This document shows positions 28,501 to 33,922 of a stretch of DNA of 64,000 bases, piece after piece; the first letter of the stretch is position 1, and the number at the start of each line of letters is the position of its first letter. Source of the DNA: Mucilaginibacter sp. dw_454 (GTDB taxonomy: Bacteria; Bacteroidota; Bacteroidia; Sphingobacteriales; Sphingobacteriaceae); the NCBI RefSeq assembly GCF_018449775.1, contig NZ_JAAVVB010000005.1:186001-250000 (forward strand). Direction: 5' to 3'. The notes below the pieces were generated by a model that was given only the letters and a program-made list of their open reading frames with translations, searched no databases and had not been told where the DNA came from. The translations under genes were made by a program, and so were the position numbers.

Positions 28501-30853
28501 TACAGCCATTATTACAGCAAGTCAGGCAGCAGGAAATAATTTTAATGCCGCTACAGATGTGCCGCAATCATTAACCATTGGTCAGCGTGCAATAACCGCA
28601 ACTGCTGATGCACAGACCAGGGCCTACGGTACAGCCGACCCTGCATTGACCTATACAATCACATCGGGATCTTTAGTAGGATTGGATCAGTTAAGCGGCA
28701 CGCTAACGCGCGACGCAGGCGAACAGCCGGGTACGTATGCAATAAATCAGGGCAGCTTAATAGCCAATGGCAATTACAACCTGAGCTTTACAGCCGGCAC
28801 GCTGACGATCACCCCGACGATAGCAAACGAAGCCGAACTTTCCAACCTGTTAACAAGTGCGGGTACTATAAATCAAATAAGCAGCACAGCGTATACCGTT
28901 ACTTTAAGTGGCTTAACAATAACCACGGTGCGTCTTAAAGCTATAACAACCGATCCGCTGGCAACTTTAACGATCAATGGTAACCCGGCGGTATCAAACG
29001 TAACAACACCAGATATCACACTAAATTCAGGAACATCACCAACGATTATCCCGATAGTGATATTGGCCGAAGATGGCGTAACTACTAAAACAATACAGGT
29101 AACGGTAAATCGTATTGCGTCGCCTAATACCGATCTGAAAAACTTAGCACTCGGCGGCGGCATAATACCAACCCAGGCAAGTGCAACGCAGTATATAGCG
29201 ACAGTGTCAGCCGCACAGGTAACAGTAAGAGCTACCGTTGCAGATGCAAGCTCAACCCTGACGATAAACGGTATAAGCGTAGCCTCGGGTACGTACTCGG
29301 GTAATATAGGTTTAGCCAGCGGCGACAATAGCATACCTATTGTAATAGCGGCCGAGGACGGTACGATGAAAACGTATACTTTGATCGTTACCAAAATAGC
29401 GTCGAGCAATGCTGACCTGAAAAGCTTAGCGGTTAGCGGCCAAACGCCGACTCAAACAACGGCTACAACCTTTACCGCCACTGTGGCCTCAACTACGGCA
29501 ACCGTGAGAGCCACAACGGCTGATGCAGGGGCCACGGTTAAGATCAACGGTGTAACAGTAGCATCAGGTGCTTATTCGGATAATATCAGCTTGATTATTG
29601 GTGCCAACACCATACCTGTAGTAATAACAGCGGCAGATGGTACAATGAAAGCCTACACATTAACAGTTACCAGGCTGCCATCAAGTAACAATGATCTGAA
29701 GAGTTTAGCGGTTAGCGGCCAAACACCAACGCAAACCGACGCAATCAGCTACACGGCAAGCGTAACCACGGCTACGGTGACCGTAAGAGCTATAGTAGCA
29801 GATGTTAACGCTACCGTAAAAATCAACGGCACAACGGTGGTATCGGGAACTTATTCAGGTAATATCAGCCTGACTACAGGTGCCAATACAATAACCGCAT
29901 TAGTAACCGCCGAAGACGGTACGCCAAAAACGTATACGTTAACAGTTACCAGGCTACCATCAAGTAACAATGATCTGAAGAGTTTAACGGTTAGCGGCCA
30001 AACACCAACGCAAACCGACGCTATCAGCTATACGGCAAGCGTAACTACGGCAACGGTAACGGTACGGGCTATAGTAGCAGATGCTAACGCGACGGTAAAA
30101 ATCAACGGCACAACGGTGGTATCGGGAACTTATTCAGGTAATATCAGCCTGACTACAGGTGCCAATACAATAACCGTATTAGTAACCGCCGAAGACGGTA
30201 CGCCAAAAACGTACACATTAACGGTTACCAGGTTGCAATCAAGCAATAACGATCTGAAAAGTTTAGCGGTTAGCGGCCAAACACCAACTCAGGCAGATGC
30301 TACCACCTACACGGCAAGCGTAACCACGGCAACGGTAACGGTACGGACTATAGTAGCAGATGCCGGCGCTACGGTTAAGATTAATGGCACCGCGGTAGCC
30401 TCAGGCAGTTATTCTAACCCAATAAGTCTGACGACAGGTGCCAATACCATAACCATATTGATTACTGCTGAGGACGGCACAACCAAAACGTACACATTAA
30501 CCGTAACTACCACGGCAACAACCAGCTTTGCTGCGATACCGGTAACCGGCGACGAAACGTTAAACATTCCGCCACCAAGTGCCATCATTCCGGCCAATAT
30601 TCTGTCACCAAACGGAGACGGCAAGAATGATACCTGGATAGTTAAAGACATAGACTATTACCCTAATAATACGGTAACTATTTATGACCACGCGGGTAAA
30701 GTTGTGTACAGAAAGAAAGGCTACAGCAATGAATGGGACGGTAGTACCGGAAGCGGCGCACCATTGCCACAGGGTACATATTACTATATCCTTAAACTAA
30801 GCCCTGACATTACAGCCATCAAAGGCTTTATATCCATATTACGCAGTAATTAA
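16565..30853 (+). CDS. Giant NHL-propeller surface/secreted protein with T9SS type B (CHU_C) sorting domain
   Basis: The 4762-residue protein has a long N-terminal signal region (about 1-41, ending LPQSLFAQ). Eight modules of about 442 residues follow (43-3575): each has an NHL-type beta-propeller (repeated IAVDAAGNLYVAD motifs), a putative Ig domain (GGYYISPALPAGL...ISGTP), and a cadherin-like beta-sandwich (LSISAGTLSPAF). Then come one more sandwich, four Ig-like repeats (YTSSNTAVAT motifs, about 3675-4008), one MBG domain (about 4009-4085), six cadherin-like units (4086-4650) and a CHU_C domain (from about 4680). NHL propellers bind proteins or glycans, so adhesion is the best guess. The PorP/SprF gene follows after six bases. 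Export by the T9SS is inferred from the C-terminus. Confidence 0.9.
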   Translation: MEVFYPLLSIIAIIKKRQRAFKALALLLLSTAALPQSLFAQTPTVSYGGSSYVYTTNTTITDVIPTGTNVSAPSLAAQSVFYTPINTSLLAVDGSGNTFFIASGSLKMAPAGGGAAVAISTSFTTLSNLKVDQNGTLYIVDKSTGTVAQITTPASGGRTITNIITGLNSPNDIAVGNDGTIYTAGGGVVSKYPVVGGVVGSGIVIANVSNVLGIAVDGGGNVYTVDDFNLLKIPATNTAYPISQANLITVGSGFFQPSTVAVDNIGDVFVDNFNNSVPRISMVDPSGTITTISGTGPAGSFFGMAVDLQGNAYYASGFGGSNMFTVKRNGGYYISPALPAGLSFDSTTGKISGTPLKASPQTTYTITALNSTSNTSATTTINIKVSDTRLASLSISAGTLSPAFNASTTSYTAQAVHLASVNVTLSPVDPTSTVTYNGSTITPGVPFAITGLTIGSVNSLPFVVTTTDATTNTYTVAFNDLAGPIASYNTPNTFTVGTPASLSPTSSNSVSAPAYASQVFLSTVQNEGNGVAVDAAGNIYTYDFNSRLVKIPAGGGTAIAMGGGFVLITGIAIDKSGALYVADEIGSTVTRITNPGQPGSTQTVVASGFNNIGGIAVDASGNLYVGENNSHCVDKFTMVNGVSTSKTIIVNSGITFPYGLAVDAAGNLYIADNQATNIIEVPASATTYPVDPSNFINLFSNLATPVAVAVDNAGNVFVGEENNGTGRVTKLDPSGVSTVLSGAIGAVTGVGVDAKGNVYYTDVANSKLYETALNGGYYISPTLPSGLTFNGTTGVISGTSTVGSPATNYEVDVYNSSTNASTSSTVNIKVTSTNANLSGISAGVGNLSPTFSSGVTTYTLAEASTSPSSVIISATADPGASISINGGSATLGSASATVPFSTGSTPVAILVTAADGSTTKTYTVNINKLALPVITYNTPNNYNVGTPVSLVPSTSNVSSLSYSGTSTFSPVNAYSQGIAFDAAGNLFYNDGGGVSEIPVGTTDPVSVNSSISNIVGIAVDASGNLYVAHDSEIDKITNPGQAGSTTTPLIQNISAWSVAVDHAGNVYANDQTKVTKYVIANNAVASSTVLATNFSNIAQIVVDGAGNLFVADASVGFIKKIPANATGFPIDATTLTSVASNIGYASGMAVDNGGNLIVTDASGSGAVNRVDVATGNLTNLASSTGYMISIAAGPDGTIVYSSYADPSLFQIKQTAGFRVSPALPSSLLLNANTGEISGTPSIGGAVANYTVTAYNAASETAASNVFSIKVTSTNASLSSLGITPGVVTPVLAPGTTTYAAMIADTTNSITLAAVADPTATISINGGTATTGSANAVISTTANSAISILVTAGDGTTTKTYTINITKVGPATLTYTSPNILPTGTPANIVPTTSNLSALGYADQADVYSTSDQVDAVTTDAAGNIYYGARGTLGMISAADGTNTTIRSDFDFITGVALDASGNLYVNDNTTIYKVTDPLGAATKTTFANTSSFLGGIVLDAAGNIYISVSGSESVQKFTVVNGTLGTTTMIAEEFNNATGIAIDKAGNLYIADQQNNNVKIIPATNTNYPIDASTLSTVGTGFNQPYGITIDNGGNLFVSESGSGNIKRIDAATGATSTIQTGFGTPEGLTVDGTGKLYVTDWSDFEIYSITQNSGIKIAPALPAGLVFNVANGAITGTPTVGSPTTTYAVTAFNALGQSNSNSTVSIKVVSSNANLSALTIDAGTLSPAFAAATTTYTANVASTVSAITINTTAESTASIAVNGGTSSLGTNASTISLTPGTNVISVVVIAGDGVSTKTYTLTVTKLGLPTLSYTTASSYKTGDVVSVTPTSTNVSTLGFAQQVAINNTTGTIGGWAVATDASNNLYVSLRSSILKVTPAGVVTTLVSSGITNVNGMVADGSGNLYATDYTSTTSASGRILKIDGTGAITALVTNLIKPAGLAFDGAGNLYVVESNTTTNSHDVKKYSGGNFTTPLIISTAFSKPTGIAIDKAGNVYIADANKTGIYKIPASLTNSTGVALASMTIIASTMGTPTSVAVDNMGNLYAGMNEFFKRVDGTTLAVTTISDQPTLTPTGVAIDQLGNLNLSYSGNFVPAYQVKPLGGYYVSPALPAGLTVNATTGLISGTPTATTALTAYTIYGYNAAGEPGSTTVSFSTVDLSLSNLVISAGTLSPAFSASVSKFTATEASATASVNITPTVHAVGSTVAINGTTVTSGAASAQALAAGLNTFYIKVTGVDGVTTATDTLLITRFGPPTLAYAGPQAYAVGAAITPLNPTATNVSTYAYGTGTTSATSLFTVATPTGIAVDANAIYVYNGGTNNITKRLFQGGTVTTLGSGISQGANLALDAAGNLYVADQGANNIKKITPGNVQTTLPVNVTSPSGVAIDAAGNLYVSQYSNTDVVKFAAGTGAKTVVATGFTTAEDVALDAAGNIYVLDGLGGAVYKIPANTSSTVTASSLTAIATGLGSNSSGLTVDASGNIFVTNGSKAVILITPAGAKTTISTTAMNANFGITAGPAGVIYVADNGAGKVFQLPPLGGYFLTTPLPTGLTLDANTGIISGTPTASTPATIYTISGYNGEGVVATATVSIQTLGHNPLLASLTVDPLGVVSPVFDPNTDSYSVSVKSSASSVTITPTPADLSSTITVNSSPLSSGAAVVPIIAGTNTITIVVTAPDGSTTKTYTLAVTQAAAPAIAYNSTPIVYPPGAAITPVSPTSSSNIATPKFDVKTIVSQQPAINAATGIIADAAGNIYLGGNAATLQKIAVGGAITTLGSGFSNISNITMDAAGNIYVADQNLTTIQKITPGGVQTTIGTGLSQPMGVAVDAAGNVYVTELTNNDLKKISIVTGNATILVTGLNAPHGLAVDASGNVYIADYQNNVVRKLPAGATTSAAASTLATVGTGLSQPTDLSVDASGNLFIASSGNNNIVKISGAGTQSTVASGFSNVYGVATDGAGNIYTTDLNAGAIYKNRPIGGYYITPAIPAGLVFHNGTGTISGTPIAGSAATTYTITAYNNVGESATATVNFQTISGIVALSNLVSSNGTLSPTFASNTLVYTLSTTASAITLTPTTVDAGVIVKINGTTVASGAASASIPLNVGLNTINISVTNSDGSANNVYRVAATRVPAPSIAYSGVQSSYNTGSAIASLVPTSSNVDAFSGNGFSSTFTTISTNLVNPLGIAVDDPGNLYITNYGIVSPATSALYKFTPTTNGFSAPQQLAGSYNQPFSVAVDNLGNNYVADGSNNLLKNGTVLSISAITNKEPFGVTVDALGNVFVGLGANGAIIKIPAYGTGTAVTFATGFTSPQALTTDAAGNLYVADDGTGIITKIDRTGAKTVLASNLESPNGIAIDGTGNIYTTDDHRLLMLPAGGGAPVNMFPATTFASLWSLAIDKTHKLYLTSSNFTDINGVFFTKSLSPVNGYYISPTLPAGLTFDNTSGTISGTPTASSPATTYTITAYNGNGNASTTINFKTVASDATLSNLALSTGVLLPTFSAATTTYTSTVISTATTLTVTPTVTDPGATVTVNGTAVASGAASSAITINAGSNTITVVVTAADGTTTKTYTLTVVRAPSLRALTATASPSVSLSPTFTAGTYTYTGSTTASTVKITPTITTADAGGTIKVNGTTVNSGSASGSIALVVGANTIPVTVTSTGGAVATYNVVINVTGTTAQTITFPTITTTQFGTADFSPGASSSSGLPITYTSSKSGVTIVNGNIHIVAPVTNVVITATQAGNNTYAAATKTVTFTVSKGTTVLTMAPTATVPLGTVDYGPATSNNPETDVTYTSSNTAVATGGLNVQIVGIGSTTITANQAATTDYTATSASQILTVSQAASVINLAAFPPMQFGDADFAPVATSNNTDSPITYSSSNTAVATITAGNLIHIVGVGDADITASQLGSTNYTDATSVVKHLTVAVGTPLITFATLPTLNYGHTDFTLNATSSNSVTSITYTSSDPTVATVTSNTVHITGAGTAIITASQAAGNNFNAATDVPQSLTIGQRAITATADAQTRAYGTADPALTYTITSGSLVGLDQLSGTLTRDAGEQPGTYAINQGSLIANGNYNLSFTAGTLTITPTIANEAELSNLLTSAGTINQISSTAYTVTLSGLTITTVRLKAITTDPLATLTINGNPAVSNVTTPDITLNSGTSPTIIPIVILAEDGVTTKTIQVTVNRIASPNTDLKNLALGGGIIPTQASATQYIATVSAAQVTVRATVADASSTLTINGISVASGTYSGNIGLASGDNSIPIVIAAEDGTMKTYTLIVTKIASSNADLKSLAVSGQTPTQTTATTFTATVASTTATVRATTADAGATVKINGVTVASGAYSDNISLIIGANTIPVVITAADGTMKAYTLTVTRLPSSNNDLKSLAVSGQTPTQTDAISYTASVTTATVTVRAIVADVNATVKINGTTVVSGTYSGNISLTTGANTITALVTAEDGTPKTYTLTVTRLPSSNNDLKSLTVSGQTPTQTDAISYTASVTTATVTVRAIVADANATVKINGTTVVSGTYSGNISLTTGANTITVLVTAEDGTPKTYTLTVTRLQSSNNDLKSLAVSGQTPTQADATTYTASVTTATVTVRTIVADAGATVKINGTAVASGSYSNPISLTTGANTITILITAEDGTTKTYTLTVTTTATTSFAAIPVTGDETLNIPPPSAIIPANILSPNGDGKNDTWIVKDIDYYPNNTVTIYDHAGKVVYRKKGYSNEWDGSTGSGAPLPQGTYYYILKLSPDITAIKGFISILRSN
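16691..27290 (+). repeat. Eight tandem propeller/Ig/cadherin-like modules
   Basis: Module starts are near 16691, 18017, 19355, 20668, 21990, 23325, 24642 and 25951, with an end near 27290, a regular period of about 1325 bases. Each opens with a variant of ITYNTPNNYNVGTPVSL-PSTSN. The copies have diverged at the nucleotide level, so the array is old. Confidence 0.85.
29672..30230 (+). repeat. Recent 279-bp tandem duplication (giant 2)
   Basis: Two adjacent 279-base units, each encoding a 93-residue cadherin-like repeat from PSSNNDLKSL to DGTPKTYTLTVTRL, are nearly identical at the DNA level. The same phase continues into a third unit at 30251. Neighbouring units are much more diverged. Confidence 0.75.
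30311..30838 (+). repeat. 528-bp 3' repeat shared with giant 1, copy 2
   Basis: This is the partner of 13591-14118, at a constant offset of 16720 bases in direct orientation, with three mismatches. It covers the last cadherin-like unit and most of the CHU_C domain. Confidence 0.9.
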
Positions 30854-30859
30854 AAGGCA

Positions 30860-31756
30860 ATGTCTAAGGTTACGCTACATATAATCATCGTTGTGATATC
30901 AGGATTGATATTGGGCTGCGCGCAGACTACCCGCGCGCAGCTTAATCCTTCGCAGACCATGTATTTTCAAAACCGGTATATGTATAACCCGGCAATGGCG
31001 GGCATTGACGAGGGCCTTAACCTAAACCTTGGGTATAAACAACAATGGAGCAACTTCCCCGGTATGCCGCGTACGTCAACCTTTACAAGCGATTACCAAA
31101 TGCAAAAAGTGGGAATTGGATTAAACGTGGCGGATTATAAGGAGGGCCTGATTCGCTCTACAAGGGTAATGGGTACTTATGCCTACCACCTGCCGGTGGG
31201 CGCGGACGAAAAGCTAAGCTTCGGTCTCTCTTTAGGCGTCAACGATTCGCGGGTGGATAATGGCGAATTAACGGGTGATGCCGGCGATGCCGAAGTGGCA
31301 CAATACAACCAGTTAAAGCCCTATGTAGATGGCGACTTTGGTATAGCTTATACCTCTGATAACTTATACATAGGCGCTGCATTGCCCAATATGAAATCTA
31401 TTTTTTTTAAAAGCTCCGACACGCGTTTTGATGCCGACAGATTACTGTTCATGGCATCAATAAGTTATAAAATGGATTTAAGCAACGAGGCCCGGGCTAC
31501 TTTATTAGAACCATTGGTAGCTTACCGAATTGTAAATGGCTACAATAATATCATCGACGGCGGCGTTAATCTAACGTTGGCCAACTATGGTTTGTCAATG
31601 CAGGCGCTTTACCATAGCAGTAAGGCTGTGGGCTTAGGCGTAGGGTTTGATCAGCGGGCATATGGTTTAAATTTAAGCTACAACATGGCAAGCGGCAACC
31701 TGAACGACTATAGTCTTGGCGGTTTTGAGCTTGGGCTGAGGATCAAGGTGTTTTAA
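30860..31756 (+). CDS. PorP/SprF-type T9SS outer-membrane protein
   Basis: The 298-residue product has a signal peptide (residues 1-26, with a Cys at 20 that could be a lipobox but is more likely part of the export signal), followed by QLNPSQTMYFQNRYMYNPAMAG, the usual opening of PorP/SprF proteins (YxxNPAxAG). The remainder is an outer-membrane barrel with alternating hydrophobic strands, ending in LGGFELGLRIKVF with a C-terminal aromatic. SprF-like proteins dock CHU_C-type cargo at the T9SS. The gene begins six bases after giant 2, so the two are surely co-transcribed. It is the only such partner in the window and may serve both giants. Confidence 0.9.
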   Translation: MSKVTLHIIIVVISGLILGCAQTTRAQLNPSQTMYFQNRYMYNPAMAGIDEGLNLNLGYKQQWSNFPGMPRTSTFTSDYQMQKVGIGLNVADYKEGLIRSTRVMGTYAYHLPVGADEKLSFGLSLGVNDSRVDNGELTGDAGDAEVAQYNQLKPYVDGDFGIAYTSDNLYIGAALPNMKSIFFKSSDTRFDADRLLFMASISYKMDLSNEARATLLEPLVAYRIVNGYNNIIDGGVNLTLANYGLSMQALYHSSKAVGLGVGFDQRAYGLNLSYNMASGNLNDYSLGGFELGLRIKVF

Positions 31757-31895
31757 TGAAGTGGCCGCTTGATGTTTACTGAAAAGTGGAACAAGCGAAC
31801 AGTAATAATATCTTCGATAAGCTGTAAATGACTGATAATAAACAAAATAAATTGTCTTTAGTTGTATATCGAAAACCGAGGCGGAACACTCCAGT

Positions 31896-31922
31896 TGAAA
31901 CACTTTTGAAACAACTGAAACA
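31896..31922 (+). promoter_or_regulatory. Triple TGAAACA units after the T9SS operon
   Basis: TGAAACA starts at 31896, 31907 and 31916, at spacings of 11 and 9 bases, within a CAGTTG...CAACTG palindrome (31892-31917). The same unit occurs twice over at 14211-14293. The role is unknown. Confidence 0.3.
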
Positions 31923-31950
31923 TGTTAACCGCCGGCGTATTTGGCGTTTA

Positions 31951-31995
31951 AAAAAAGAAGAGGTCTGAGTTTATTACTTAGGCCTCTTCTTTTTT
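31951..31995 (+). terminator. Terminator after the PorP/SprF gene
   Basis: Arms at 31951-31969 and 31977-31995 pair over 19 bases with two G-U wobbles and a seven-base loop. The arm sequence is A-rich on the 5' side and T-rich on the 3' side, so it could work in both directions. Confidence 0.85.
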
Positions 31996-32195
31996 ACAGC
32001 TAGGATTACTTTTTTGGCGGCGAAAGTATTGGGTCGATATGCCTTTAACATTCAAAAATATTATGAAAGTGTTAACTATAAAGAAATCGCATCATTGATC
32101 AGCCAATAAACAAATGTTTGGAATAATGTGGGCTATGATATTCTAATTAGGTATATACAAGCATTAAACTTAAAGCTAACTTAACATTGGACGGG

Positions 32196-32203
32196 TACTT
32201 TTG
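32196..32203 (+). promoter_or_regulatory. Bacteroidota -7 box of the sigma factor gene
   Basis: TACTTTTG fits the Bacteroidota consensus TAnnTTTG and lies ten bases before the start codon, implying a very short leader. No clear TTG was seen at the -33 position. Confidence 0.45.
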
Positions 32204-32213
32204 TATCTGAACG

Positions 32214-32807
32214 ATGAAACATTTTTCTGATACCCTATTACTTCAGCAAATAAAGGCCGATGATCATTCGGCGTTTGACGTGTTGTTTGACCGTTATTGG
32301 AAAAAACTGTACCAAAGCGCTATGGCCCGCGTGCGCGATGAAGGAATAGCTCAGGACATTGTACAGGAAATTTTCATTAAAGTGTGGGATCGACGCGCAG
32401 ATATCGATATCAAAACCTCCTTTGAAAATTATCTGCTTAACGCGGTACGCTTTAATGTCATCAGCCATTATCGCTCAAAAAAAGTTACTGAATTGAATCT
32501 GCAAAACGCTTTAGAGCGTGTAAACCTGCTGGAAGATTCTATCCACTCGCTTACAGATTACCTGGAGCTTGAAAAAACTTTACAGGAAGCCGTTGAATGC
32601 ATGCCCGAAATGCTGAAACGCGTTTACCAGTTGCGTAGCGAAAATCAATCCATCAAAGACATTGCTACAGAATTGGGCCTGGCAGATCAAACCGTAAAAA
32701 ATTACCTCACCGAAGCTTCAAGAAGGCTGCGCATTACCGTTGCAGAGAAATATCCTGAAAAGCATTTAACCTACGTGGCGTTGCTGGCTGTGCTACTTCA
32801 CAAATAA
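32214..32807 (+). CDS. ECF RNA polymerase sigma factor
   Basis: The 197-residue product is a FecI-like sigma-70 factor of the family expanded in Bacteroidota. Region 2 runs from about residue 20 to 90 (AFDVLFDRYW, IAQDIVQEIFIKVWDRR) and region 4 from about 120 to 185 (LEKTLQEAVECMPEMLKRVYQLRSEN, IATELGLADQTVKNYLTEASRRL). Such factors are held inactive by a FecR anti-sigma factor and are released by an outer-membrane SusC signal. FecR follows after 72 bases and SusC after that, which is the standard arrangement. A TAnnTTTG box precedes the gene. Confidence 0.93.
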   Translation: MKHFSDTLLLQQIKADDHSAFDVLFDRYWKKLYQSAMARVRDEGIAQDIVQEIFIKVWDRRADIDIKTSFENYLLNAVRFNVISHYRSKKVTELNLQNALERVNLLEDSIHSLTDYLELEKTLQEAVECMPEMLKRVYQLRSENQSIKDIATELGLADQTVKNYLTEASRRLRITVAEKYPEKHLTYVALLAVLLHK

Positions 32808-32879
32808 TTAACGTAAACATCATCTAAATTAAAAGTACCCCGGCCGGTTTTCAACGACTTACTATTGAAAACCCGCGAA

Positions 32880-33806
32880 ATGGATATTTATAAGTTTAGA
32901 GAATTATTAGAACGTTACTTAGAGGGCCAGGCTAATGAAACCGAGAAGGCCCTGGTTGAAGCCTGGTACAAAACATACGCCGTAGATGAGCAAGAGTTAA
33001 GCGATATCGAAGCAGCGCGCATCCGCAACGCCATCCGTGCTACAATAAAATTAGAAACGCCTAAAAGACGAATCATTAGCATGCCGATGCTGCGCATTGC
33101 AGCCAGCGTGCTGATAGCCGCATCAGCAGCTTTTCTGATTAAGCAATATCTGTTTAATAATCCAAACTACTATACGGTACAAACCGGCATGCGCGGCATG
33201 AAAAAGGTTGTGCTGCCCGATAACTCGACGGTTTGGTTAAATGCAGAGACCCGCGTAAAAGTTCCGGAGCATTTCGAAGGTCAATTCCGTACCGTGATCT
33301 TAGAAAATGGCGAAGCCTTTTTTGATGTGCAGCATGACAGCAATCACCCATTTATAGTAAAAGTAAACCAGCTTAATGTGCAGGTTTATGGCACCTCATT
33401 CAACATCCGCAGCTATAAAAAAATGGGCAATATAACAGTAGCCGTGGCAACAGGCAAAGTTGGCGTTACGAGGGGCGCCAAAACCCTGGCCATGCTACTG
33501 CCTGATGATTTGCTAAACTATCAAATTGCGACGGGCACTTTTACCAGTGAGCATATGCCGGCCAACAGGTCGCAAAGCTGGAAATCGGGCTACACTTATC
33601 TGGCCGACGCCGATTTTAATGAACTATCGGTCATTGTCAAAAATTTATTCGGCTTGTCGCTCAAAACAACAAGCAAACAAATAAGCGGCTATCATTTTAC
33701 CTGCCGTGTAAACCATAATAGTGGTGCCGATGAGGTATTAACCATGATTGGGCAGCTGCATAACACACATTACCGAAAGGAGGGGGATGAAGTAGTGTTT
33801 TATTAA
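32880..33806 (+). CDS. FecR-family anti-sigma factor
   Basis: An ATG at 32880 (MDIYKFRELLERYLEG) is preferred over the TTG five codons upstream and gives 308 residues. The cytoplasmic N-terminal domain (about 1-65) binds the sigma factor; a single membrane segment (about 72-88, MLRIAASVLIAASAAFLI) follows; the periplasmic FecR domain (about 105-215) has VVLPDNSTVWLNA and GEAFFDV. A DUF4974-like C-terminal domain (about 240-308, FNELSVIVKNLFGL) resembles STN and probably contacts the N-terminal extension of SusC. The product passes the ligand signal from SusC to the sigma factor. Confidence 0.92.
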   Translation: MDIYKFRELLERYLEGQANETEKALVEAWYKTYAVDEQELSDIEAARIRNAIRATIKLETPKRRIISMPMLRIAASVLIAASAAFLIKQYLFNNPNYYTVQTGMRGMKKVVLPDNSTVWLNAETRVKVPEHFEGQFRTVILENGEAFFDVQHDSNHPFIVKVNQLNVQVYGTSFNIRSYKKMGNITVAVATGKVGVTRGAKTLAMLLPDDLLNYQIATGTFTSEHMPANRSQSWKSGYTYLADADFNELSVIVKNLFGLSLKTTSKQISGYHFTCRVNHNSGADEVLTMIGQLHNTHYRKEGDEVVFY

Positions 33807-33815
33807 AAAACAAAA

Positions 33816-33837
33816 GCGGTCTGTGTGACCAGACCGC
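33816..33837 (+). terminator. Hairpin between fecR and susC
   Basis: The perfect arms GCGGTCTG and CAGACCGC around a six-base loop are followed by CAATAATTTTTT. It probably ends or attenuates transcription after the regulatory genes, so that the SusCD genes would have their own promoter in 33850-33922. Confidence 0.7.
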
Positions 33838-33922
33838 CAATAATTTTTTCCTGACAAACGGACGGCAATCCGGTCAGGCAAAGCCCGGTAACTATTCACA
33901 ATTACACAAGCAAAACAAACAT

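Larger units (their letters stand above)
31757..32213. other. Intergenic region between the T9SS operon and the sigma factor gene
   Basis: This 457-base region holds the TGAAACA units, a strong terminator and the sigma gene promoter, described separately. A 31-codon frame at 32014-32109 (no ATG) ends NYKEIASLISQ, resembling an HTH tail; it may be a remnant of a deleted regulator, but it is too short to call. Confidence 0.5.

Noticed and set aside
28873..29409. Long minus-strand open frame (178 codons) within giant 2; similar frames at 12288-12845 in giant 1
   Set aside because: They are antisense to cadherin-like repeats and have low-complexity V/A/S composition that results from the repeated T/A/V codons of the sense strand; no start context or domain is seen.
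32014..32109. 31-codon frame ending NYKEIASLISQ
   Set aside because: It resembles an HTH tail, but there is no ATG, it is too short and it may be chance; kept only as a possible remnant.
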